Shown: positions 1-6,797 of the stretch, piece after piece
Numbering within the stretch: the first letter of the stretch is position 1
Layout of the letters: each line of letters starts with the position of its first letter
NCBI GenBank assembly: GCA_029881775.1
Contig: JAOULY010000053.1
Span: 1 to 8,716, forward strand
Length of the DNA stretch: 8,716 bases
Reading direction: 5' to 3'
Source of the DNA: Gammaproteobacteria bacterium
Lineage (GTDB): Bacteria; Pseudomonadota; Gammaproteobacteria; UBA9214
Made by a program: the position numbers and the translations under genes
The notes under the pieces: generated by a model
Told to the model about the DNA's origin: nothing
The model's database searches: none
Seen by the model: the letters and a program-made list of their open reading frames with translations, nothing else

Positions 1-487
1 GTCCCGCCCGATCGACGGTTTGCGCGATTCAAAGCGCCTCACGGCCCGGCGACGCGAGCACTTGTATGAAGAGATCAGTGAGTGCGCCCTGGCCTGGGCG
101 GTGGGGCGTGCCGAGGTCGACGAGATCGACCGTATCAATATTCTGCAGGCAAGCCTGCTGGCGATGCAGCGGGCCGTGCAGGCGCTCATGCCTGCGCCCG
201 AGCACGTGCTGGTCGACGGCAATTGCTGCCCGGTGTTTGCGTGTCCGGCACTGGCGATTGTCAAGGGCGATGACAAGGTGGCGGCCATCAGCGCAGCATC
301 TGTCATGGCGAAAGTAACCCGCGATCGCGAGATGGTCGCCATGGACCGTGTGTATCCGGGTTACGGGCTGGCGCAGCACAAGGGCTATCCCAGCAAGGCG
401 CACATGGAAGCACTGGAAACGCTGGGTATCACACCGATTCACCGGCGATCATACGCGCCGGTCAGGCGTATTCTGGAGCGGACATAA
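1..487 (+). CDS. rnhB: Ribonuclease HII (3' part; start lies outside the window)
   Basis: RNase HII cleaves the RNA strand of RNA-DNA hybrids and initiates removal of single ribonucleotides misincorporated into DNA, using two metal ions in the cytoplasm. The reading frame is open from base 2 and begins SRPIDGLRDSKRLT, which matches the family segment just after the DExGRG active-site loop. About 40 N-terminal residues, including the first catalytic Asp-Glu pair, are therefore upstream. Visible family hallmarks are GRAEVDEIDRINIL, LVDGN (third acidic residue), AIVKGDDKV, SAASVMAKVTRD (last catalytic Asp), GYGLAQHKGYP and the C-terminal HRRSYAPVRR. It ends with TAA at 485-487. A TTG at base 20 is only an internal Leu codon, not the start. 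In related bacteria dnaE follows directly; here a diguanylate cyclase gene on the other strand intervenes. Nothing suggests loss of function in the visible part. Confidence 0.97.
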   Translation, partial: SRPIDGLRDSKRLTARRREHLYEEISECALAWAVGRAEVDEIDRINILQASLLAMQRAVQALMPAPEHVLVDGNCCPVFACPALAIVKGDDKVAAISAASVMAKVTRDREMVAMDRVYPGYGLAQHKGYPSKAHMEALETLGITPIHRRSYAPVRRILERT

Positions 488-508
488 AAGGGGTCAGTAC
501 CCTTTTAC
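486..508 (+). repeat. GGGTCAGTACCC-type short palindromic repeat, copy 1
   Basis: Starting in the rnhB stop codon, an AAAAGGG arm (486-492) is separated by GTCAGTA from a CCCTTTT arm (500-506), giving a 7-bp stem. Related units occur after accA at 6798-6821 (same strand) and 6861-6885 (opposite strand). The core here is GGGGTCAGTACCC. Because it is a stem followed only by TTTT then ACAA, it may also act as a weak terminator for rnhB. From memory, similar GGGTCAG/CTTTT motifs are abundant in gammaproteobacterial genomes and sit near Y1-type REP-associated transposases; I could not check this here. Confidence 0.65.
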
Positions 509-526
509 AACAATATAAATAATGAC

Positions 527-654
527 ATTCCCTCTCCCTCCGGGACGACTGCAGGGAGGAGGTGAGACAGGGAACCTGTCGAGAGGCTGGCCTGGGCCAT
601 GCAGGAGGTAGAGCAACGCAGGAGCAGTTGCCGAGAGGGCCAGGGAGAGGGAAT
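527..654. repeat. 128-bp element with 13-bp perfect terminal inverted repeats
   Basis: The left end ATTCCCTCTCCCT (527-539) is the exact reverse complement of the right end AGGGAGAGGGAAT (642-654). The interior (540-641) holds a small hairpin, GACAGG (566-571), GAA, CCTGTC (575-580), a near-central TGGCC-TG-GGCCA (588-599), and two copies of GCAGGAG (601-607 and 618-624). There is no convincing open reading frame and no obvious target-site duplication. The 10-base core arms are identical to the arms of the intact 21-bp palindrome at 6895-6915, so this looks like a non-coding repeat or MITE-like unit. Mobility is inference. Confidence 0.6.
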
Positions 655-680
655 AGAATATATTTACCCTCTTTCCCCAG

Positions 681-701
681 CCCACCCCCTGAGGGGGAGG
701 G
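681..701. repeat. 21-bp imperfect palindrome (CCCTCTCCCT-family)
   Basis: CCCACCCCCT, a central G, then AGGGGGAGGG form a 9-of-10 bp stem with one A-A mismatch. It has the same length and layout as the perfect palindrome at 6895-6915 and lies 26 bp after the 128-bp element. It is also 33 bp beyond the stop codon of the convergent diguanylate cyclase gene and may serve as its transcription end. However, neither strand has a U-run directly after the stem, so terminator function is doubtful. Confidence 0.45.
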
Positions 702-733
702 GGTTTATGTGGCAGCAGCAGAACTGCGCCCTT

Positions 734-1882
734 TTATGCACAGGCAGCCATGCCATCCAGCGATGCGTCGTAGAGGGTGACCCGGTTGCGACCGGCCTGC
801 TTGCTGCTGTACAGCGCCACATCGGCTTTTTCGATAACGTCCTCGGCGAACAGTACATCCTCCGGAAAGCCTGCCATGCCGACGCTGGCGGTTGCGTTGA
901 TACATTGTCCATTCATATCGAACGAGGTATTGGCAATCGCCTTGCGAATGCGCTCGGCCGTTTCGCCCGCAACTTCGTGGTTTGCCCGCGTGAGCAGTAT
1001 CACGAATTCGTCTCCGCCGTAACGCGCCAACGCGTCTGCTGTGCGCACGCACTGCTTGAGTGTCGTTGACACCGATTGTATCAGGCGATTACCGGCGGCA
1101 TGGCCGTGACGATCGTTAATGGATTTGAGGCCGTCGACGTCGATCATGATGACGGCCAGCGGTGTGCGATAGCGGTTCGCGCGTTCGATTTCCTTGTCCA
1201 GCAGTATATTGAATGCACGCATGTTCAGTACGCCGGTCAGGTCATCGGTCTGCGACAAATGCAATATCTTCCGCTTTGCCGACAGAATATCGGACGCCAG
1301 CATCGACGTGATGTAAGCGACCAGCAGGAATGGCGAAAACTGGGCCATGAGCATGGTGAAGGTGGTGGGCGTGAATATATCAACCGAGTGCACCTTGAAA
1401 CCCATCAACAGGTAACAGCAGGTGATCAGGCCAACCTCGAGCAGCGTCATGACCTTGCCGAGTGTTATGGCACAGGCAATGATCACCAGCAGATAAAGAT
1501 TAAGTAGCGGGCTCTCCGTAAGACCCGTGTACCACAGAACGGTTGTGATGAAGCCGGTCATGGCCCAGGTTTCCACGGCCAGTTTGAAGCGGGTCTCGCG
1601 TGCCTGGAAATTCAGGTAGCGAAAGGTCAGCACGAATATCGAGTAGGCAATCATCGTGACGACCAGTGCGTCGGTGTCGGTAATGACCCGGATCGGGATA
1701 AAGAAGTACAGGATGACCAGGATCAGCAGTAACCAGTGCAGTTCTGCGATGCTGCGGGAGAATCCCTTCAGCTCCTCAGCGTCAATATCGGTCGATGCGT
1801 GTGCCGCGCTGCCAGGGTACATTTGAGTTCCGATTTGAAAAAAAATGCCTACAAGTTCAACTATCGTCCTGTGAAACCTCAT
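734..1882 (-). CDS. Membrane-bound diguanylate cyclase (six-TM sensor + GGDEF)
   Basis: Predicted to make cyclic di-GMP from two GTP at the inner membrane. With the ATG at 1882 the protein has 382 residues. Six hydrophobic spans lie at about 49-64, 72-90, 101-121, 126-142, 144-162 and 174-196, followed by a cytosolic GGDEF domain (about 210-375). Visible motifs are DDLTGVLN, IDVDGLKSINDRHGH (metal/GTP binding), RYGGDEF with intact GGDEF (289-293), an RxxD product-inhibition site (RTAD, 280-283, five residues before GGDEF), and the C-terminal ADVALYSSKQAGRNRV. There is no EAL or PAS domain. The start is uncertain. The frame is open to a GTG at 1960, but that codon lacks a ribosome site and lies inside the CRP-type operator. 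ATGs at 1900, 1882 and 1822 are possible; 1882 has AGG six bases upstream, and 1822 has GGA six bases upstream. The gene sits convergent to rnhB and divergent from dnaE. The input sensed by the membrane domain is unknown. Confidence 0.9.
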   Translation of the reverse strand: MRFHRTIVELVGIFFQIGTQMYPGSAAHASTDIDAEELKGFSRSIAELHWLLLILVILYFFIPIRVITDTDALVVTMIAYSIFVLTFRYLNFQARETRFKLAVETWAMTGFITTVLWYTGLTESPLLNLYLLVIIACAITLGKVMTLLEVGLITCCYLLMGFKVHSVDIFTPTTFTMLMAQFSPFLLVAYITSMLASDILSAKRKILHLSQTDDLTGVLNMRAFNILLDKEIERANRYRTPLAVIMIDVDGLKSINDRHGHAAGNRLIQSVSTTLKQCVRTADALARYGGDEFVILLTRANHEVAGETAERIRKAIANTSFDMNGQCINATASVGMAGFPEDVLFAEDVIEKADVALYSSKQAGRNRVTLYDASLDGMAACA

Positions 1883-1945
1883 GTTTAGCCTGTATTTCAT
1901 GAAACGCCCGGTTTCCGGCTGATTGCTGCGCTTAATTGTCCGGTT

Positions 1946-1961
1946 TGTGAACGGCGTCACA
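1946..1961. promoter_or_regulatory. Perfect CRP/Vfr/Clp-type operator, TGTGA-N6-TCACA
   Basis: TGTGA-ACGGCG-TCACA is an exact match to the two conserved half-sites and 6-bp spacer of the CRP family consensus. It lies in the divergent region between the diguanylate cyclase gene and dnaE, where a real operator would be expected. A TATATATG stretch at 1976-1983 lies downstream toward dnaE. With the start of transcription at 1992-1995 the site would centre near -39 to -41.5, close to class II activator spacing. It could equally act on the divergent cyclase gene. Its presence argues against the GTG at 1960 as a start codon. Confidence 0.55.
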
Positions 1962-1975
1962 GAATTTCACGTGTT

Positions 1976-1985
1976 TATATATGAA
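1976..1985 (+). promoter_or_regulatory. Candidate -10 region of a dnaE promoter
   Basis: TATATATGAA contains overlapping -10-like hexamers (TATATA, TATGAA). No good -35 box lies 16-18 bp upstream, but the CRP-type site at 1946-1961 could replace it. The opposite-strand gene cuts dnaE off from rnhB, so a local promoter is needed. The predicted leader would be about 90 nt. This is a weak call made by eye. Confidence 0.3.
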
Positions 1986-2055
1986 GCCTTGGAAAAACAG
2001 TAACCTGCAGTTCCTTTTTGGCAGATAGCATGAATCGTGTCGGGCGCTTGAAACC

Positions 2056-2082
2056 GGGGGATGAAAACCGGACACTTCCCCC
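2056..2082 (+). promoter_or_regulatory. Possible stem abutting the dnaE start codon
   Basis: GGGGGA (2056-2061) can pair with TCCCCC (2077-2082), whose last base is immediately before the dnaE ATG at 2083. The loop is 15 nt. No purine-rich Shine-Dalgarno sequence sits at the normal distance; the stretch directly before ATG is CTTCCCCC. The G-rich arm is the only strong G run nearby. The pairing could hold the start region in a structure, or bring a distant G-rich segment close. This rests on base complementarity only. Confidence 0.25.
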
Positions 2083-5000
2083 ATGCCAGTCGCCTTTGTC
2101 CATCTGCACGTCCATACCGAATATTCACTGCTGAACGGTACCGTCCGTATCAAGCCGCTGGTTAAAAGTGTGGCGGAGGCCGGTATGCCGGCCGTCGCCG
2201 TGACTGACCAGTGCAATATGTTTTCGATGGTGAAGTTTTACCGCGCGGCCATGGCGGCGGGTGTCAAACCGCTGGTGGGTGTCGACCTGTGGGTTGCGGA
2301 CACTGATAACAGTCCACCCGCCCGGCTGGTTTTGCTGTGCAGGAACAGGACCGGCTACCTCAATCTCACGCGGCTGGTGTCACGTGCCTATACCGAGGGA
2401 CAGCAACGTGGCATACCGGTTGTGCAGTTCGACTGGCTGGATGGTTGTACCGACGGACTGATCGCGTTGTCCGGTGGCCGTGCCGGTAATGTCGGGCAGG
2501 CCTTGCTGGCAAAAAAACCTGAACACGCCGCACACCTGCTCCAGCAGTGGCTGCAACATTTTCCCGATGCCTTCTACCTGGAACTGCAGCGAACCGGCCG
2601 TGCCGGTGAGGAAGATTATATCCACGCCGCCGTTGAACTCGCTGTGCAGCTGGATGTGCCGGTCGTGGCGACCAATGACGTACACTTCATCAAGACGGGC
2701 GATTTCGATGCACACGAGGCGCGTGTGTGTATTAACGAAGGTCGTACACTGGATGACCCGCGCCGTTCCCATGAATTTACCGATCAGCAATACCTGCGCA
2801 GCCCGGAAGAAATGCAGGCGCTGTTCAGCGATATTCCGGAGGCACTGGAAAATACCGTTGAAGTCGCACGTCGCTGCAGTCTCGAACTCGAGCTGGGCAA
2901 GAATTACCTGCCGGACTTCCCGGTGCCGGACGGGACCGGTATCGACACATATTTTATCGCACAGGCCGAGGCGGGACTGGCCGATCGCCTGTCACAGATC
3001 CTCGACCCGGACGCTGATGATTACGCGGCCCGGTGTGAGGTTTACCGCGAACGTCTGCAGACCGAGATCGATGTCATCCTGCAAATGGGTTTCCCCGGTT
3101 ATTTCCTCATCGTTGCGGATTTTATCAAGTGGTCAAAGGCCAACGGTATCCCGGTCGGACCGGGGCGTGGTTCCGGTGCCGGCTCGCTGGTGGCGTATGC
3201 CCTGACAATTACCGACCTCGATCCGCTCAAGTATGACCTGCTGTTCGAGCGTTTCCTGAATCCCGAGCGTGTTTCCATGCCGGACTTCGACGTGGACTTC
3301 TGCATGGAAGGTCGCGACCGTGTGATCGAGTACGTCGCCGAGCGCTATGGTCGCGACAAGGTGTCCCAGATCATCACCTACGGCTCCATGGCCGCCAAGG
3401 CCGTGGTGCGCGACGTCGGGCGCGTGCTGGGTCATCCGTATGGTTTTGTCGATCGCATCGCCAAGCTGATTCCGTTCGAGATCGGCATCACGCTGGAAAA
3501 GGCGCTGGAGCAGGAGCCCCAGCTTGCCGAGTTGTACGATAACGACGAGGACGTGCAGACGGTCATCGACCTGGCGCGTTCCCTGGAAGGCATGGCGCGC
3601 AACGCCGGCAAGCATGCCGGTGGCGTGGTGATAGCGCCGTCACAGCTGACTGATTTCACGCCGCTGTACTGTGAACAGGGTGGTGACGCGATTGTCAGCC
3701 AGTTCGACAAGGACGATGTCGAGGCCGTCGGCCTGGTCAAGTTCGATTTCCTTGGCCTGCGTACGCTCACCATTATCGACTGGGCGCTGAAAACCATCAA
3801 TCGACGTCGCGCCGTGAACAACGAGGCGCCGGTCGACATCAATACACTGCCGCTGACCGACAGGTCGACGTTTGCCTTGCTGAAAGCATCAACCACGACG
3901 GCCGTGTTCCAGCTGGAATCGACCGGCATGAAGGACCTGATCCGGCGCTTGCAACCGGATTCTTTCGAGGACATCGTGGCGCTGGTTGCACTGTTCCGTC
4001 CCGGGCCGCTGCAGTCGGGTATGGTCGACGACTTCATCGCGCGCAAGCACGGGGCGCGTATCGAATACCCGCACCCTAACCTGGAGCCGATCCTGAAGCC
4101 GACCTACGGCATCATTCTCTACCAGGAACAGGTGATGCAGATCGCGCAGACCCTGGCGGGTTACACGCTCGGTGGCGCCGACATGCTGCGTCGCGCCATG
4201 GGCAAGAAAAAGCCCGAGGAGATGGCCAAGCAGCGCGCCATCTTCACCGACGGTGCGCTCGCGCGGGGTGTGGACGAAAAGGTTGCCACCTACATCTTCG
4301 ACCTGATGGAGAAGTTTGCCGGTTACGGTTTCAACAAAAGCCACTCGGCCGCCTACGCGCTGGTTTCCTACCAGACGGCCTGGTTGAAGGCGCATTACCC
4401 GGCGGCGTTCATGGCGGCGGTCATGTCGGCGGACATGGATAACACCGACAAGATCGTGCACCTCATTGCCGAGTGTCGCGATATGAAACTCAAGGTGGTG
4501 CCGCCGAATATTAACCAGTCCGATTACATGTTCACGGTCGAGAACGACAGCACCATCGTGTATGGACTGGGTGCGATCAAGGGCGTCGGCCAGTCAGCCA
4601 TCGAGTGCATTCTCGCTGCGCGTGATGCCGACGGGGTATTCGCCGATCTGTACGAAATCTGCCAGCGCGTCGACCTGCGCAAGGTCAACCGGCGGGTGTT
4701 CGATGCCCTGATCCGGGCCGGGGCGCTCGATGTGCTCGGCGAGACGCGTGCCACGCAACATGCCAACCTGGCGCAGGCGTTGAAGCTGGCAGAGCAGCGC
4801 AGTCGCGACCAGGATACCGGCCAGAATGATCTCTTTGGCGAGCCCGAGGTTGCGGAAGCATTGCCGACCAGCCGGCATATCCTGCCGGAATGGGACGAGG
4901 AACAGCGCCTGCAGGGTGAAATGGATGCGCTGGGCCTGTACCTGACCGGGCACCCGATCGAACGTTACAACGTCGAGCTGGCCAATATTGTTACCGGTCG

Positions 5001-5586
5001 GCTGGCGGAAATATCCGGAATGAGTGCGAGTCTGCCGGCGCCCGCCGGCAAGCCGGGCCGGCCCGGCAGTAACGAGAAGCCGGTCACCATCGCCGGGCTG
5101 GTTATGAGCATGCGCATTCGCAAGACACAGCGCGGTGGCAAGATTGCCTTCCTGACGCTGGATGACCGCACCGCGCGGCTGGATGTGCGTGTTTTTCCGG
5201 AGGTCTACGAAAAGTACGAGGCGCTGGTGGGCAAGAACAAGGTGCTGGTGGTGCAGGGCGGCCTGGGCGTGGATGATTACTCCGGTGGTTTCCAGGTGAC
5301 CGCGCAGAGCATCTATGACATCAACCAGGCACGCGAAATGTATGCGCGGCAGCTGGTTGTGGGTGTCGGGTCGCAGCTGGCGGGCAATGGCTTCATAGGT
5401 ACGCTCGCGGATATCCTGCAGCCGTTCCGCGAAGGGCATACCCGTGTGTGCATCGATTACCGCGGTGGCGAGGCACAGGCACGAGTTGCGCTGGGCGAGC
5501 AATGGACCGTCCACCCGACGGATGAATTATTGCATCGGTTGCGTGACCTGGCCGGCAAGGACAGCGTGCGGGTCGAGTACGGTTGA
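2083..5586 (+). CDS. dnaE: DNA polymerase III alpha subunit (replicative polymerase)
   Basis: Catalytic subunit of the replicative DNA polymerase III holoenzyme; 1167 aa, near the 1160 aa of E. coli. Domains in order: PHP domain (about 1-270; HVHTEYSLLNG, H9 and H11), polymerase palm with DFDVDF (D401, D403) and VKFDFLGL (D555) as the catalytic aspartates, GPGRGSGAGS (359-368), fingers with FRPGPLQSGM and GYGFNKSHSAAYAL, the helix-hairpin-helix region around GLGAIKGVGQ (828-837), the internal beta-clamp motif QNDLF (914-918), the OB fold (about 1001-1080) and the tau-binding C-terminus. The start MPVAFVHLHVH aligns with the E. coli N-terminus, so ATG 2083 is preferred despite a poor ribosome site. 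The PHP domain keeps HxH but has TDQCN where metal-binding versions have TDHGN. A Pro/Gly-rich linker (about 983-998) precedes the OB fold. There is no intein or frameshift. Confidence 0.99.
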   Translation: MPVAFVHLHVHTEYSLLNGTVRIKPLVKSVAEAGMPAVAVTDQCNMFSMVKFYRAAMAAGVKPLVGVDLWVADTDNSPPARLVLLCRNRTGYLNLTRLVSRAYTEGQQRGIPVVQFDWLDGCTDGLIALSGGRAGNVGQALLAKKPEHAAHLLQQWLQHFPDAFYLELQRTGRAGEEDYIHAAVELAVQLDVPVVATNDVHFIKTGDFDAHEARVCINEGRTLDDPRRSHEFTDQQYLRSPEEMQALFSDIPEALENTVEVARRCSLELELGKNYLPDFPVPDGTGIDTYFIAQAEAGLADRLSQILDPDADDYAARCEVYRERLQTEIDVILQMGFPGYFLIVADFIKWSKANGIPVGPGRGSGAGSLVAYALTITDLDPLKYDLLFERFLNPERVSMPDFDVDFCMEGRDRVIEYVAERYGRDKVSQIITYGSMAAKAVVRDVGRVLGHPYGFVDRIAKLIPFEIGITLEKALEQEPQLAELYDNDEDVQTVIDLARSLEGMARNAGKHAGGVVIAPSQLTDFTPLYCEQGGDAIVSQFDKDDVEAVGLVKFDFLGLRTLTIIDWALKTINRRRAVNNEAPVDINTLPLTDRSTFALLKASTTTAVFQLESTGMKDLIRRLQPDSFEDIVALVALFRPGPLQSGMVDDFIARKHGARIEYPHPNLEPILKPTYGIILYQEQVMQIAQTLAGYTLGGADMLRRAMGKKKPEEMAKQRAIFTDGALARGVDEKVATYIFDLMEKFAGYGFNKSHSAAYALVSYQTAWLKAHYPAAFMAAVMSADMDNTDKIVHLIAECRDMKLKVVPPNINQSDYMFTVENDSTIVYGLGAIKGVGQSAIECILAARDADGVFADLYEICQRVDLRKVNRRVFDALIRAGALDVLGETRATQHANLAQALKLAEQRSRDQDTGQNDLFGEPEVAEALPTSRHILPEWDEEQRLQGEMDALGLYLTGHPIERYNVELANIVTGRLAEISGMSASLPAPAGKPGRPGSNEKPVTIAGLVMSMRIRKTQRGGKIAFLTLDDRTARLDVRVFPEVYEKYEALVGKNKVLVVQGGLGVDDYSGGFQVTAQSIYDINQAREMYARQLVVGVGSQLAGNGFIGTLADILQPFREGHTRVCIDYRGGEAQARVALGEQWTVHPTDELLHRLRDLAGKDSVRVEYG

Positions 5587-5649
5587 CAGCGGTGGTGATT
5601 TACCCTGTGAATGCCTTGCGGGAGCAGTTTGTCACAGAGCATAAATAAG

Positions 5650-5720
5650 CTGCAGGAGCGCCTTGCAGGCGCGATTACTTTGCGGGAAATAAGAATCGCG
5701 CCTGCAAGGCGCTCCTGCAG
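5650..5720. repeat. Inverted pair of REP-like units (REPIN/BIME type)
   Basis: Two 27-base arms, 5650-5676 and 5694-5720, are perfect reverse complements separated by 17 bases. Each arm contains a GGAG tetranucleotide followed by its own small palindrome GCGCCT-TGC-AGGCGC (5658-5672 in the left arm). This is the layout of REP sequences (conserved tetranucleotide plus hairpin), and the inverted doublet is the layout called REPIN or BIME in Pseudomonas and related bacteria. The whole unit would fold in RNA as a long hairpin between dnaE and accA. It has no U-run after the stem, so mRNA stabilisation or transcription attenuation is more likely than simple intrinsic termination. Confidence 0.8.
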
Positions 5721-5774
5721 GTGATTACATAAGGTGATGTGGTTCGGGGCTGGCCGTGGGCGGAAGGCGTCCAT

Positions 5775-5803
5775 TTTACCGGGCACGCCGGAAACTGTAG
5801 TAT
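5775..5803 (+). promoter_or_regulatory. accA: Candidate accA promoter (-35 TTTACC, 17 bp, -10 TAGTAT)
   Basis: TTTACC at 5775-5780 and TAGTAT at 5798-5803 are separated by 17 bp; each matches the sigma-70 consensus at four of six positions. The implied transcript start, near 5810, leaves a leader of about 27 nt. It lies downstream of the REP doublet, so accA could be transcribed independently of dnaE. A 5-bp inverted repeat (GGCGT 5766-5770, ACGCC 5785-5789) overlaps the -35 box. Found by eye only. Confidence 0.35.
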
Positions 5804-5836
5804 TGGCAGCAGATCGCAACACTTACTGGGTTATTA

Positions 5837-6796
5837 ATGAATCTTAACTTTCTGGATTTCGAGCAGCCGATTGCCGAGCTCGAGGCGAAAATCGATGAAC
5901 TGCATTACGTCAGCGATGATGCGGACGTCAATATCAGTGAAGAAATCGACAAGCTCAAGGCAAAAAGCCGGGAGCTGACCGTCTCGATTTTCTCGAACCT
6001 GTCCCCCTGGCAGATCTCGCAGCTGGCGCGTCACCCGCAACGACCGTACACGATGGATTACATCGTCCGCATGTTCGACGGTTTCGAGGAACTGCACGGC
6101 GACCGCCACTATGCCGATGATCATGCCATTGTCGGCGGCATTGCCCGGCTCGATGACACGCCGGTGATGGTGATCGGTCAACAGAAAGGACGTGACACCA
6201 AGGAAAAGCTGCTGCGTAACTTCGGCATGCCGCGTCCGGAAGGCTATCGCAAGGCCCTGCGCCTGATGGAAATGGCGGAGCGTTTCGGGCTGCCGGTGCT
6301 GACATTCATCGACACCCCCGGCGCCTATCCCGGCATCGGTGCGGAAGAGCGCGGCCAGAGCGAGGCGATCGCACGTAACCTGCTGGTGATGGCGCGCCTG
6401 CGTACACCGGTAATCTGCACGGTAATCGGCGAGGGCGGATCGGGTGGGGCGCTGGCCATTGGCGTTGGTGATTGCACGCTCATGCTGCAGTACAGCACGT
6501 ACTCTGTTATTTCGCCGGAGGGCTGTGCCTCCATCCTCTGGAAAAGTGCCGAAAAGGCTTCTGATGCAGCCGAGGCGCTGGGTATCACCTCCGGTCGCCT
6601 GCTGGAACTTGGCCTGGTCGACCGCGTGATCGAAGAACCGCTCGGTGGTGCGCACCGCGATGTCGATACCATGGCCGTGAATATCCGCCAGGTCCTGCTC
6701 GAGACACTGAAAAAACTGAGCAAGCAGTCGCCGGACGCCCTGGTAGAGTCGCGCTACAAACGCCTGATGAGCTACGGGCAATATACCGAACGCTAG
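5837..6796 (+). CDS. accA: Acetyl-CoA carboxylase, carboxyltransferase subunit alpha
   Basis: Alpha half of the carboxyltransferase that, with AccD, moves the carboxyl group from biotinylated AccB to acetyl-CoA to form malonyl-CoA, the first committed step of fatty acid synthesis. The 319 aa equal the E. coli length. The N-terminal helical segment (FLDFEQPIAELEAKIDEL, 5-22) is typical. The crotonase-like core carries MVIGQQKGRDTKEK, NFGMPRPEGYRKA, FIDTPGAYPG (157-166), the glycine-rich GEGGSGGALAIGVGD (198-212) that helps form the oxyanion/CoA site, and YSVISPEGCASILWK. The ATG at 5837 gives the family N-terminus; the ribosome site is weak (CTGGG upstream). The zinc-binding AccD partner is not in the window. 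The usual neighbour order dnaE-accA is kept, though with a 250-bp gap containing a REP doublet and its own candidate promoter. The gene ends with TAG and runs straight into a hairpin repeat. Confidence 0.99.
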   Translation: MNLNFLDFEQPIAELEAKIDELHYVSDDADVNISEEIDKLKAKSRELTVSIFSNLSPWQISQLARHPQRPYTMDYIVRMFDGFEELHGDRHYADDHAIVGGIARLDDTPVMVIGQQKGRDTKEKLLRNFGMPRPEGYRKALRLMEMAERFGLPVLTFIDTPGAYPGIGAEERGQSEAIARNLLVMARLRTPVICTVIGEGGSGGALAIGVGDCTLMLQYSTYSVISPEGCASILWKSAEKASDAAEALGITSGRLLELGLVDRVIEEPLGGAHRDVDTMAVNIRQVLLETLKKLSKQSPDALVESRYKRLMSYGQYTER

Positions 6797-6797
6797 G

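Noticed and set aside
1076..1507. 143-codon plus-strand frame opposite the diguanylate cyclase
   Set aside because: It lies opposite the clear GGDEF/transmembrane coding sequence; composition and lack of motifs mark it as a shadow.
2061..2165. Upstream ATG frame overlapping the dnaE start (about 34 codons)
   Set aside because: It runs out of frame into dnaE, and nothing but an ATG after a G-run supports it.
4594..5514. 306-codon minus-strand frame within dnaE
   Set aside because: It lies wholly opposite dnaE, with no recognisable domain and no ribosome site. It is a codon-bias shadow.
5583..5611. Exact -35 hexamer TTGACA (5583-5588) overlapping the dnaE stop codon
   Set aside because: The best -10 at 17 bp is TGTGAA, which lacks the key A2 and T6 bases. 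The candidate at 5775-5803 is more convincing for accA.
5604..5634. CTGTGA...TCACAG inverted repeat after dnaE
   Set aside because: The half-sites resemble CRP boxes but are 21 bp apart rather than 6, so it is not an operator; as a hairpin it has only 6 bp and no U-run.
5612..5724. Small open frame starting ATGCCTTGC between dnaE and accA
   Set aside because: About 36 codons, running through both arms of the REP doublet, with no ribosome site or similarity I can recognise.
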